Below are positions 33,683-41,454 of a stretch of 64,000 nucleotides of DNA, one piece after another. Origin of the DNA: CALECP01 sp964389925 (GTDB lineage: Bacteria; Chloroflexota; Anaerolineae; Promineifilales; Promineifilaceae); the NCBI GenBank assembly GCA_964389925.1, contig CAYMGE010000012.1:29534-93533 (forward strand). The letters run 5' to 3'. Under the pieces are notes generated by a model, which saw nothing but the letters and a program-made list of their open reading frames with translations, was not told the origin of the DNA and ran no database searches. Each line of letters starts with the position of its first letter. The stretch's first letter is position 1. A program made the position numbers and the translations under genes.

Positions 33683-35085
33683 AGAAAACGGTCAATCAGC
33701 AGCGTAGTCGCGTGAGCAAGCTGCTCCAACAGCATCATGGTGATGGATACGACCTGTCTATTGCGGCGCGTATTGTTTTGGGGTTGTTAGGGTTGATCGT
33801 CATTGGCACATTGCTGTTGATGCTACCCGGCGTTGGACAACATACGCGACTGACGTTTGCTGAAGCCAGCTTTACATCCACCTCTGCCTTAACTGTAACA
33901 GGACTGTCTATCATCACCCCCGCTACCGATCTGACAGCCGTTGGTAAAGTATTGCTACTCGTTCTGATCCAAATTGGTGGCGTTGGATTTATGTTTATGG
34001 CGATTGTGGCATTGCGCTTAATCGGCCGACGCATCTACATCAAAGATCGCCTAACCCTCACTAGCTCACTCGGCCTCGACTCACCAGCCGATATTCTGTA
34101 CCTTTTCAAACGTGTCTTCTTGGCGATTATAGCCATCGAGTTTGGCAGCGGGTTATTGCTTGGTCTTCACTGGCTGCGTTACTTTCCCGCCTCAAAATCA
34201 TTTGCATACGGCATTTTTCACTCGATCTCTGCATTCTGTAACGCAGGATTTGATCTGTTCAGCGGGTCACTGGACAAAAACGGCAACCCATTTAATGGTA
34301 TTCCGTCCGATGATATATCGCTCTTAATTTTAGGTGGACTAATTTTAGTTGGCGGTTTGGGGATTCCCGTTTTAGGGGAAGTGTTCTCAGGACGACGGCC
34401 TCATCACTATTCACTCAACACCCGCGTCACATTGCTGGTTGTGCTGGGCTTGACGTTGTTCGGCTGGATTGGACTGTTTGTGACCGAAAACACGGGCGTT
34501 TTGATCGATGCACCACTACATGAGCGACTTGCTCGCTCGCTATTTCAGTCAATCTCCAATCGTACCGCTGGATTTGCCGGGCTGCCACAGTTTGACGCGC
34601 TGTCTCCTGCCAGCATTTTGTTGATTATGGCGATGATGTTTGTCGGTTGTGCGCCCGCGTCTATGGGTGGTGGCATCACAACGGGAACATTTTCTGTGTT
34701 GCTGATCGCGTTGCGGAGCTATGCGCGAGGAGACGAGAAAGCGCGAATCGGCCGAAGATCGCTCGAAGCAAACACCGTTCGCCGTGCTGGTGCGATTTTG
34801 ACCGTGTCGTTGGCCTTGCTTTTCATCGCCACATGGTTAATTCTGGTCACACATCCTCATTTTACGCTGGCGCAGGCTCTTTTTGAGGTTGTGTCCGCTT
34901 TTGCAACGTGTGGATTGTCGGTGGGGGCGACAGGGGGGCTGAATTGGTTCGGCCGAATAATTATCATGAGCATGATGTTCTGGGGCAGACTTGGCCCTCT
35001 CACACTCGTAGTTGCGATTTCCCAACGCCGCCGCCGCGCCATCCACCTTATCAAGTATCCTGAAGAACAAATTTTGATTGGATAG
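33679..35085 (+). CDS. Potassium transporter membrane subunit TrkH/KtrB
   Basis: The 468-residue protein has eight to ten transmembrane helices and four pore-loop-like segments with the expected glycine (for example FTSTSALTVTGLSI, SISAFCNAGFDLFSG, SISNRTAGFAGL and VSAFATCGLSVGATGGL). These are the selectivity filters of the Trk/Ktr/HKT family. It pairs with the RCK protein encoded just upstream and probably carries out Na+- or H+-linked K+ uptake. A short basic N-terminus (SRVSKLLQQHH) is cytoplasmic. Confidence 0.92.
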   Translation: MKKTVNQQRSRVSKLLQQHHGDGYDLSIAARIVLGLLGLIVIGTLLLMLPGVGQHTRLTFAEASFTSTSALTVTGLSIITPATDLTAVGKVLLLVLIQIGGVGFMFMAIVALRLIGRRIYIKDRLTLTSSLGLDSPADILYLFKRVFLAIIAIEFGSGLLLGLHWLRYFPASKSFAYGIFHSISAFCNAGFDLFSGSLDKNGNPFNGIPSDDISLLILGGLILVGGLGIPVLGEVFSGRRPHHYSLNTRVTLLVVLGLTLFGWIGLFVTENTGVLIDAPLHERLARSLFQSISNRTAGFAGLPQFDALSPASILLIMAMMFVGCAPASMGGGITTGTFSVLLIALRSYARGDEKARIGRRSLEANTVRRAGAILTVSLALLFIATWLILVTHPHFTLAQALFEVVSAFATCGLSVGATGGLNWFGRIIIMSMMFWGRLGPLTLVVAISQRRRRAIHLIKYPEEQILIG

Positions 35086-35197
35086 GGTCGCACTGAGTAG
35101 GAACGGTGTCACCACAATGAAGCTTAGATAGCTATCCAATTTGGAGATTGAATCTTCTCTTAAGGACTGCTTTGGTGGGGAGGATTATTTAAGATTG

Positions 35198-35851
35198 CTA
35201 TGCTGCCTGCAACGCAAGAAATGCGGCGGCATCCTGACGATTACGAACCTGTAGCTTTTTGAGGATATTGTGGACATGATTTTTGACAGTGCCTGATTCG
35301 ACATATAGTCGCTTTGCAATCCGGCGATTGGTCAAACCTTGGCCAATTAACTCTAATACCTCTCGTTCGCGCCCTGTCAGCTGCTCATAACGGCTGCGAT
35401 ATTGGTAAACATGGTCAAGCTGTGCGCTTATGGTTCGCAATTCCTGCACTCGCTTCATGAGGCACACCGCCATATGAGCCGAAATGCGTGCGCGGTTGAC
35501 TTTAACAGCATGGATGTTACGAACCAACTCTGCATACGAATCACCTTCAAACACATAACCTGTGCAACCCGCTTCAATAAATGCTAGGGCTGCTGCCTCT
35601 GATTTTTTCAATCCAAAAACCAATACTTTGCAGGTGGGGTTGAGCTTTACAATTTGACTGACTGCTTTTAGCGCACGGTCTGTCGGTACATTGGCTCTTA
35701 ACAAGACAACTTCACATGATGTAATGTCTCGTCCCATTTCATGAATGGAGGCAGCTTGTCCAATGACTTTGATATCGTCTTCGTATGCAAGAGCTTGTGC
35801 AGTCATATCACGGGAGATGAAAATGTCGTCAATGATGTAGGTGTTAGTCAT
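35198..35851 (-). CDS. LuxR-type regulator with a pseudo-receiver domain (copy A)
   Basis: The 217-residue protein has a receiver-like domain (1-115) and a C-terminal LuxR helix-turn-helix (LTGREREVLELIGQGLTNRR, GTVKNHVHNILKKLQVRNR). In the receiver the phosphorylation site is lost: the strand that normally ends in LLD reads EVVLLRANVPTD, with Arg in place of Asp. Activity is therefore unlikely to depend on a histidine kinase. AAAGGA precedes the ATG by about eight bases. Two palindromes with ACCCCAT cores lie 81-152 bp upstream. A very similar protein is encoded at 45950-46648. The divergent stress-like operon at 36119 is the natural target. Confidence 0.85.
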   Translation of the reverse strand: MTNTYIIDDIFISRDMTAQALAYEDDIKVIGQAASIHEMGRDITSCEVVLLRANVPTDRALKAVSQIVKLNPTCKVLVFGLKKSEAAALAFIEAGCTGYVFEGDSYAELVRNIHAVKVNRARISAHMAVCLMKRVQELRTISAQLDHVYQYRSRYEQLTGREREVLELIGQGLTNRRIAKRLYVESGTVKNHVHNILKKLQVRNRQDAAAFLALQAA

Positions 35852-35931
35852 GTGGAAGTCCTTTGTGTGAGAGCTATCTTTAGGCAGCAGTAAATTGTGC
35901 GATTATTGTGCCATAGTTGGACAAAACGTTT

Positions 35932-36003
35932 ATGGGTAAATTACCCCATATTTATTTGTTCTCCTCTCCATAGTGACTATAGGTACATAGGGTATCACCC
36001 CAT
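35932..36003. promoter_or_regulatory. Two palindromic sites in the divergent promoter
   Basis: ATGGGTAAATTACCCCAT at 35932-35949 and ATAGGGTATCACCCCAT at 35987-36003 share the layout ATrGGTAnnTnACCCCAT. They lie between the pseudo-receiver LuxR gene and the DUF2383 operon. The half-sites resemble the TACYYMT heptamers bound by NarL-type regulators. Similar sites precede the second LuxR gene. Confidence 0.55.
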
Positions 36004-36118
36004 GTTTGTAGAAAGTAACAGAAGATATAACCAATCCTGTATCTTGTTTGTTCAGCTCACCTATTTTCAATTTTATTTAACTGATATACGATATATTTGA
36101 CAACAATAAGTGGAAAAT

Positions 36119-36562
36119 ATGCACACAGTCATTCCGACACTAAATTTACTCATAGAGACATGTAACGACGGTATCAAAGGTTATCATTCGGCCGCTAACG
36201 CAATCGATAATCCACAATACCGCCGGCTGTTTGAGCAGTTTTCACAGCAACGCAAGCGGTTTGCACACACTCTCGGCCGTACTGTTGTCACTTTTGGCGG
36301 TCAGCCAGAACGTCGAGAAACGCCCATTTTAGCGAGCATTCATCGCGTCTGGCTGAGTGTGAGAGCCTATTTCAGCACTAATACAATATGGGCTGTTTTA
36401 GATGAATGCGAACGGGGGGAAAGTGTCGCTGTGATCAACTATCAGCGTGCCTTATCAGATGACCTGCCAGAGGGAATTCGGTCGATTGTCCAAGAACAGT
36501 TCACGACGCTTCAAATAACACACAAGCGCATCTGCGCTTTGCGTGACCTAGTAAACCACTAA
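36119..36562 (+). CDS. DUF2383 (PA2169-like) four-helix protein
   Basis: The 147-residue protein is all-helical, with the family's features: LNLLIETCNDGIKGYHSAAN at the start, and ECERGESVAVINYQRAL with a Glu/His pattern like ferritin-fold helices in the middle. Members occur in stress-related operons; their role is unsettled. I use the ATG at 36119; an in-frame GTG at 36110 is possible. It begins an operon with PRC-barrel and YggT-like genes, divergent from a LuxR-type regulator. Confidence 0.8.
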   Translation: MHTVIPTLNLLIETCNDGIKGYHSAANAIDNPQYRRLFEQFSQQRKRFAHTLGRTVVTFGGQPERRETPILASIHRVWLSVRAYFSTNTIWAVLDECERGESVAVINYQRALSDDLPEGIRSIVQEQFTTLQITHKRICALRDLVNH

Positions 36563-36563
36563 C

Positions 36564-37310
36564 ATGATGAATACACTGCTCTATCAAGTGAGCGCACTAC
36601 AAGGCTTGTCCATCCACGCGCAAGATGGCGACATAGGCAAGGCGAGTGACTTTTATTTCGATGACCAACATTGGCATCTGCGCTATCTCGTCGCTGATAT
36701 TGGAAGCTGGCTGGAAGACCGGCGCGTTTTGCTTTCACCAGTGGCGATTGAATCGGCCGAAAACGATCAACTCTCCGTCACGCTTACAAAAGCCCTAGTC
36801 AAAGATAGCCCACCAATCGACTACGAAAAACCAATTTCACGTCAGTATGAGGTAGACCTGTTTAATTACTACAGTTGGACTCCCTATTGGCGACCAGCTC
36901 TTCTGCCCGGTGATTTGGGTAGTTTTGTTCCTCTCCCACCTATCACGCCAGTTCAGCAACAGGAGCTGGAGGAAGCGATGGTTGAGGAAGACAACCATTT
37001 ACGTAGCGTCTCTGAGGTACATGGTTACACAATCGAGGCAAACGACGGGCAGATTGGTAGTTTAGCCGATTGGATTGTGCGCCGCGATGATTGGCGAATG
37101 CGCTACTTTGTCGTCGATACAGGCAACTGGCTGCCGGGCAAAAAGGTCATTTTGCCACCATCTTGGATTAGCGAGATCGACTGGGCAGCAATGACAGTGC
37201 GAATTGATTTATCGCAGGAGAGCGTGCAGAACGCGCCAGAACTAGATATTGAGAAACTAAACGAAACGTATGAGGCGCAATTGAGTCGCCACTACGGACG
37301 TGAACTATGA
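36564..37310 (+). CDS. Protein with two PRC-barrel domains
   Basis: The 248-residue protein has two repeats of a PRC-barrel: LQGLSIHAQDGDIGKASDFY with WHLRYLVADIGSWLEDRRVL at 12-55, and VHGYTIEANDGQIGSLADWI with WRMRYFVVDTGNWLPGKKVI at 150-193. Each is followed by a short helix and a YE(A/V)xL tail. PRC-barrels mediate protein binding in photosynthesis and RNA-processing proteins and are frequent in stress operons. There is one base between it and the DUF2383 stop; it overlaps the next gene by four bases. Confidence 0.85.
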   Translation: MMNTLLYQVSALQGLSIHAQDGDIGKASDFYFDDQHWHLRYLVADIGSWLEDRRVLLSPVAIESAENDQLSVTLTKALVKDSPPIDYEKPISRQYEVDLFNYYSWTPYWRPALLPGDLGSFVPLPPITPVQQQELEEAMVEEDNHLRSVSEVHGYTIEANDGQIGSLADWIVRRDDWRMRYFVVDTGNWLPGKKVILPPSWISEIDWAAMTVRIDLSQESVQNAPELDIEKLNETYEAQLSRHYGREL

Positions 37311-37666
37311 TGCAAGAAGTAAACAAACAAATTAAAGTTATTGCCGTGACCGGTGGCGGGCAGGAAGCAACTGTACAAGAGATAGAAGAAGCGCACGAGG
37401 TGACAGTGTTGACCCCTCATGATATAGGGGAGATGTTCGCAGAATCGGCCGATACCCGCGATGTCAATGCGACGAGCGAAGCTGAACTAGGCACAGAGAG
37501 CTTTGTTCTGCGCGTATTAGGAGATATGCCGGATGGGACGGTCGCTGTTTTGTATGAGCTCTCAGCGGCCGATATAAGTCTATTGCAAGCACAGTACGGC
37601 TCAGATTTTTTGCAGCTTGACAACAAATCAGATGCGGAGGCGGTTGCTGATTTCTTGAACACATAG
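37307..37666 (+). CDS. Uncharacterised acidic 119-residue protein
   Basis: I do not recognise a family. The protein is acidic and soluble, begins MMQEVNKQIKVIAVTGGGQE and ends EAVADFLNT. Two starts lie one codon apart (ATGATG). It overlaps the PRC-barrel gene by four bases and is followed after 11 bp by the YggT-like gene, so it is translated with that operon. The composition looks like a small partner or adaptor. Confidence 0.6.
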   Translation: MMQEVNKQIKVIAVTGGGQEATVQEIEEAHEVTVLTPHDIGEMFAESADTRDVNATSEAELGTESFVLRVLGDMPDGTVAVLYELSAADISLLQAQYGSDFLQLDNKSDAEAVADFLNT

Positions 37667-37677
37667 GAACAAGTCAG

Positions 37678-38184
37678 ATGTCACAAATTGAAGAAGTCAA
37701 AGAGAGCGTTGTTCGGAATGAATCGCCCCTCGCGGCCGAAGGTAGCCCCATCGCCCCCATTGAACGCCATCAGCAAGAGCATGTGATCCGTGACGCAAAC
37801 GGCACAGAACGACGCGAGGTGATTACACAAGATGTTGGCGCGGAGCGACAGTTCAGATTTGCGAAGGCAATGAGCGTCTATTGGCTTGGTGTAATGGTTG
37901 TGCTTGGCCTGATCGGGCTGCGCGTGCTGCTCAAGATGATTGCCGCCAATCCAAATTCACCATTTGCGGCACTTGTCTATGGGCTAACCAATCTGTTTGT
38001 GTGGCCTTTCTTCGGGCTAACTGCCACCCCAACCTCTGGCGGCTCCGTTTTTGAAGCCTCATCCGTGATAGCAATTATCGTCTATGCCCTGTTTTCATTG
38101 GTCATCGCCAAGCTGGTGCGAATTCTTGTCTCACGCGGCGATACTCGTAGCGTCACCGTTTACACACGGGATGCAAATCCATAA
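37678..38184 (+). CDS. YggT-like membrane protein
   Basis: The 168-residue protein has a polar N-terminal 60 residues rich in Glu and Arg. Two long hydrophobic segments follow (YWLGVMVVLGLIGLRVLLKM and ASSVIAIIVYALFSLVIAKL), separated by a loop with FVWPFFGL, as in YggT-family proteins. YggT proteins are linked to osmotic tolerance and cell division in several bacteria. It closes the four-gene operon; no clear terminator follows. Confidence 0.7.
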   Translation: MSQIEEVKESVVRNESPLAAEGSPIAPIERHQQEHVIRDANGTERREVITQDVGAERQFRFAKAMSVYWLGVMVVLGLIGLRVLLKMIAANPNSPFAALVYGLTNLFVWPFFGLTATPTSGGSVFEASSVIAIIVYALFSLVIAKLVRILVSRGDTRSVTVYTRDANP

Positions 38185-38226
38185 GTTGTCGGCAAAAAAC
38201 TTTAGAATTTTTGATAGTTCGCAATT

Positions 38227-38463
38227 ATGGTCCACCCACAGAAGGCACAAACCTTTCTCGACCTACACCACAATGGGGTTTCCAGCAGTAGCGACGGCGA
38301 GTGCGACAATTTCAGCGATGCTAGGCTATCAGGATGGCGAGTATATTCGACGTAGACACTTGAAAACGCAGTTGACGAGCTGCAAAAATCTGGCAAGCAT
38401 CCGACCAATATCATGGCCGGTAGCGATATTGGTAGATATTTACGTCAGGATTCGGCAGATTAG
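38227..38463 (+). pseudogene. Possible small gene interrupted by one amber codon
   Basis: From an ATG at 38227 a 79-codon frame runs to a TAG at 38461-38463 with a single in-frame TAG at 38353-38355. Both sides look protein-like: TFLDLHHNG before it, and TLENAVDELQKSGKHPTNIM and AGSDIGRYLRQ after. A change of one base (CAG to TAG) would explain it. There is no good ribosome site, and no known family is seen. No pyrrolysine tRNA is visible, so read-through is not supported. Confidence 0.3.
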
Positions 38464-39110
38464 TCGTTCAAAATCAGGTCGGAGAAGTTACCCTGTCGTG
38501 ATAGACGGCGCATGGCGATTTTAAACCGTCGCATCAGGTCATCGTGCGTTGAACGATAGTAGAGTGGTTCACCAACAAAGACATCACAGACAAACGGCAC
38601 AATCACGTTCGATCCGCTCGGCCATGCTTTGCCCAATCCATTGAGGAAGACGGGCGTAAGCGAGGTGGCTGGTTGATGTGCCATCAGCAAGGCAATTCCA
38701 TACTTGAACTTACGCATTCTTTCTGGCGTACCCCGCGATCCCTCAGGAAATAAAATTAAAATGTCGCCGTTGTCGAGTGCCGTATAACAGTGTTCAAGCG
38801 CAACTTTGGCATCTTTGGCGTGGCGGTCAAGCGGAACGCTGTGAAGGATGTTCTCTGAGAACCATGTGAGGAAGCGACCTGAATGCCAGTAGTCAGCGGC
38901 CGCGGCCGGGCGCACTTTTGGCAGTAGTCTGAGAGGCATGAGAGCCATCAGCACCATCGTATCGAGATGGCTATTGTGATTGGCCGCAATGATGGCGGGG
39001 CCGTCTTTAGGGAGATTCGGCCGATTTCGCACCCGCATCCCCAGCACAAGCCAGCAAAACGGGCGCACGATCACAATGAAGAATGCAAAGCGTAAAACTT
39101 TACCGACCAT
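38460..39110 (-). CDS. 1-acyl-sn-glycerol-3-phosphate acyltransferase-like (PlsC)
   Basis: The 216-residue protein shows the PlsC family motifs NHNSHLDTMVLMAL (NHxxxxD) near 44 and LFPEGSRGTPERM near 110, plus the PVFLNGLGK-type third block. It would add an acyl chain to a lysophosphatidate-like acceptor in membrane lipid synthesis. I start at the ATG at 39110; the frame can be extended only to a TTG at 39155 inside the upstream gene. It overlaps the stop of that membrane protein by 11 bases. Confidence 0.8.
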   Translation of the reverse strand: MVGKVLRFAFFIVIVRPFCWLVLGMRVRNRPNLPKDGPAIIAANHNSHLDTMVLMALMPLRLLPKVRPAAAADYWHSGRFLTWFSENILHSVPLDRHAKDAKVALEHCYTALDNGDILILFPEGSRGTPERMRKFKYGIALLMAHQPATSLTPVFLNGLGKAWPSGSNVIVPFVCDVFVGEPLYYRSTHDDLMRRFKIAMRRLSRQGNFSDLILND

Positions 39111-39672
39111 GCCAGACAGCCATGCTGATATAACGAAAAACGAGCGCGTAGGCAAACATCATTAAGCCAGCGATCACGGGGTGGATGGCTGAAGGCAAGA
39201 TAACCGCCATTGTCAAAAAACCCACAAACGCGCTACTCCCCGCCGTTGCCCAAATCAGCTTGCTAGCACTTTCGAGCCATCCTCTTGTGCGTGCGGTCAA
39301 TGCTAAGTGTGCTAGCGGGATAAAGAGCGAGCCCAAAAATACGATCAGTGGCAACTCTGCCCATAACCATACAATTTGCAGCGGAACAAGTGTAAAGGCC
39401 AACAGGAGCGTGAGACGATCTACGATGCGAACATTGACCGTCGAGAAAAATCCCTTCAACAGATGATAGACGACAAAACTAAACAGGACGACTGAGAAGG
39501 TATTGTTAAGCATCATTGCCAGCGCGTACAGTCCGGCCAGCATCGACCATGACTGGAGGCGAAACCGCCATTGATGCCAGTCGAGATGCGGCAACCAACG
39601 TCTCAATCCAGTGGGAACATCTGTAACTGCTTGCAGTGCAACGACACCACCAAAAAACAAAACCGTTTCCAT
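39100..39672 (-). CDS. Multi-pass membrane protein of unknown function
   Basis: The 190-residue protein has six predicted hydrophobic segments (for example WSMLAGLYALAMML, VVLFSFVVYHLL, LLLAFTLVPLQIVWLWA, LIVFLGSLFIPLAHLAL). Its coding overlap with a PlsC-like gene hints at a role in phospholipid synthesis, possibly CdsA-like, but no catalytic motif is visible. I use the ATG at 39672, with AAGGG eight bases upstream; a longer frame to 39801 would run into the opposite gene. Confidence 0.6.
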   Translation of the reverse strand: METVLFFGGVVALQAVTDVPTGLRRWLPHLDWHQWRFRLQSWSMLAGLYALAMMLNNTFSVVLFSFVVYHLLKGFFSTVNVRIVDRLTLLLAFTLVPLQIVWLWAELPLIVFLGSLFIPLAHLALTARTRGWLESASKLIWATAGSSAFVGFLTMAVILPSAIHPVIAGLMMFAYALVFRYISMAVWHGR

Positions 39673-39883
39673 AAACTCTTCCCTTGCTTCTAACCGACAG
39701 CCATATAGACCCTGCATTTCTATGCAAATTGAAGGATAATGATCTATAAGCTCAATTAGATTGTGAATTTGTGCTTTTACGTCCATAACACGGTGCGTCA
39801 TGATAGGTTACGGAATTGGCTTGAAACATGAGAGGCAGGGTCACGGCATCATTGTATGGTCACCTGCAATTAGGATTTGCTCG

Positions 39884-40303
39884 ATGAAATGGTTTTGTCT
39901 ATTTATTTTATTATTAGTCGGCTGCCGTAATTCGGTGAGTTATCCACACGATGAAACGAGTGCGGCCAAGCTAATCGACACGACGTATGCTGGCTCGGCC
40001 GAAGCTTTGTCAGGTGAAGACCGACTCTTTTCACTTATCTTGGAAGAGGATGGGCAGGAGAATCTGACCTATAAATTGGCGGTGATTTATGTCGGCCGAT
40101 CAACCCGCCCAACCGTCCGCACAGGGAACTGGTACAGCGATGGCGAAACACTCACCCTCGTCATTGAAGAACAGGACGGCGAACCCACTCGTCAAGACCC
40201 CATCACGTTCACGATTGCAAACGATAAGCTAACTGCTGCAACTTACAACACAGAACGCTTTGACTTCAAATCGTTCATCCTAGAAGCTAGTCGCCTCGAT
40301 TGA
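39884..40303 (+). CDS. Small lipoprotein
   Basis: The 139-residue protein has a lipoprotein signal, MKWFCLFILLLVGCR, with the lipobox LVGC; AGGA lies nine bases before the start. The mature part is rich in Ser, Thr and Glu and looks like a small beta-barrel of the NlpE N-terminal or META type (YKLAVIYVGRS, TVRTGNWYSDGETLTLVI). The TGA stop overlaps the ATG of the next gene. Its role is unknown. Confidence 0.7.
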   Translation: MKWFCLFILLLVGCRNSVSYPHDETSAAKLIDTTYAGSAEALSGEDRLFSLILEEDGQENLTYKLAVIYVGRSTRPTVRTGNWYSDGETLTLVIEEQDGEPTRQDPITFTIANDKLTAATYNTERFDFKSFILEASRLD

Positions 40304-41409
40304 TGAGTGGGCTAACTTCATTTGCGCTTGCATGGTGGCTGGGGCTTTATCTGCTGCGGCGTGAAACATCGCTGGTCGCACTGCGCTGGCAGGGAGCGGG
40401 ACTGCTCATTTATGCACTCGTCATTGCGCTCAGTCTACTGGGCATATATGCAACATCGCTCCTATTATTCCCGTTATTATGCTGGCTGGTTGCCTTATGG
40501 CAGTTACGTGACCAACTGCGCCAAAAATCATCTCCTCGCGCCGCTGTCGGTCTGATTCTGGTTGCAACGCTCACCTTTACGCTAGGGTTGGGGTTGTTAT
40601 TGATTCCACTTAGTTGGCTGCCACTTAGTTGGCTGCTCATCGCTATTGGTATCGACTTGCTCGTGATGGGCTACGCCGTTGGCGTATTGGATGCGTTTGA
40701 GCAAGGTGAAACGCTGTTGCCAGACTTCATCCGCTCGTTTGTAGAAACTCTCGCTGTTAGCACACTTTTTGCGTTCCCAACGTTACTACTGGGAACATTG
40801 CCGTTGAGCCTGATCGTCACAGGGTTGGCAATTGGCGTTGCGCTATTTTGGGAGCAGGGGCAGCAGATGTTGGATGGGGTGGTTTTCGGCCGACTATCTC
40901 CCCTACAGCAGCAACGCACCGAGCTTCGCACAACCGCTGCCGCCCTGCCTCGCACCCAGCCATTGCCCGAATGGACGGATGAACAGTTCGACAAGCTCAC
41001 GCGACGTGCGCTTAGTCAGATGGGTAATTTGCCAAAACTAGCGGCGAATCCATTGACACAGCTACCTTTGATCGAGGCGCGATTGCGGAAAAAGGGAACT
41101 GATAGAAATACGTTGGCTCGTTCGGCCGAGCTTCGCACCCTCCTCACCGAATCGATCTGCAAGCTCAAGCCGAATGATGCTGACTTCGATACAACGGGTG
41201 CATGGCGACATTTTAATGCACTCTACTTTCCCTATGTGCGCGGTTTGCGCCCGTTTAGTCGTCGCGCCCTAGATGAAAAGCTCGATCCGATTGATGCACA
41301 AGCTCTTGAATGGTTTCAGAGAGAGGTGCCACCGCGCACGCTTTACAACTGGCAGACGGCGGCGGCGAAGGTGATTTCGGCCGATTTGCGCGACCAATTA
41401 GGTGAGTAA
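40303..41409 (+). CDS. Membrane protein with cytoplasmic helical domain, unknown function
   Basis: The 368-residue protein has seven to eight transmembrane segments in residues 1-190 and a soluble region of about 180 residues that contains WTDEQFDKLTRRALSQMGNL and ends NWQTAAAKVISADLRDQLGE. I recognise no family. The ATG overlaps the preceding lipoprotein stop (TGATG), so the two are co-translated. A hairpin terminator follows two bases after the stop. Confidence 0.6.
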   Translation: MSGLTSFALAWWLGLYLLRRETSLVALRWQGAGLLIYALVIALSLLGIYATSLLLFPLLCWLVALWQLRDQLRQKSSPRAAVGLILVATLTFTLGLGLLLIPLSWLPLSWLLIAIGIDLLVMGYAVGVLDAFEQGETLLPDFIRSFVETLAVSTLFAFPTLLLGTLPLSLIVTGLAIGVALFWEQGQQMLDGVVFGRLSPLQQQRTELRTTAAALPRTQPLPEWTDEQFDKLTRRALSQMGNLPKLAANPLTQLPLIEARLRKKGTDRNTLARSAELRTLLTESICKLKPNDADFDTTGAWRHFNALYFPYVRGLRPFSRRALDEKLDPIDAQALEWFQREVPPRTLYNWQTAAAKVISADLRDQLGE

Positions 41410-41410
41410 C

Positions 41411-41448
41411 GAAGTTCCCGCAAGATTCTTCTCAGGAACTTCGCTTTT
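41411..41448 (+). terminator. Terminator between convergent genes
   Basis: GAAGTTCC at 41411 and GGAACTTC at 41435 pair around a 16-base loop, followed by GCTTTTGTTTG. The T-run is short but favours the plus strand, behind the membrane-protein gene. Confidence 0.6.
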
Positions 41449-41454
41449 GTTTGT

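Noticed and set aside
38353..38355. Pyrrolysine at the amber codon
   Set aside because: No pyrrolysine tRNA or synthetase is in the window and the MttB homologue has no amber codon, so a pseudogene or base change is simpler.
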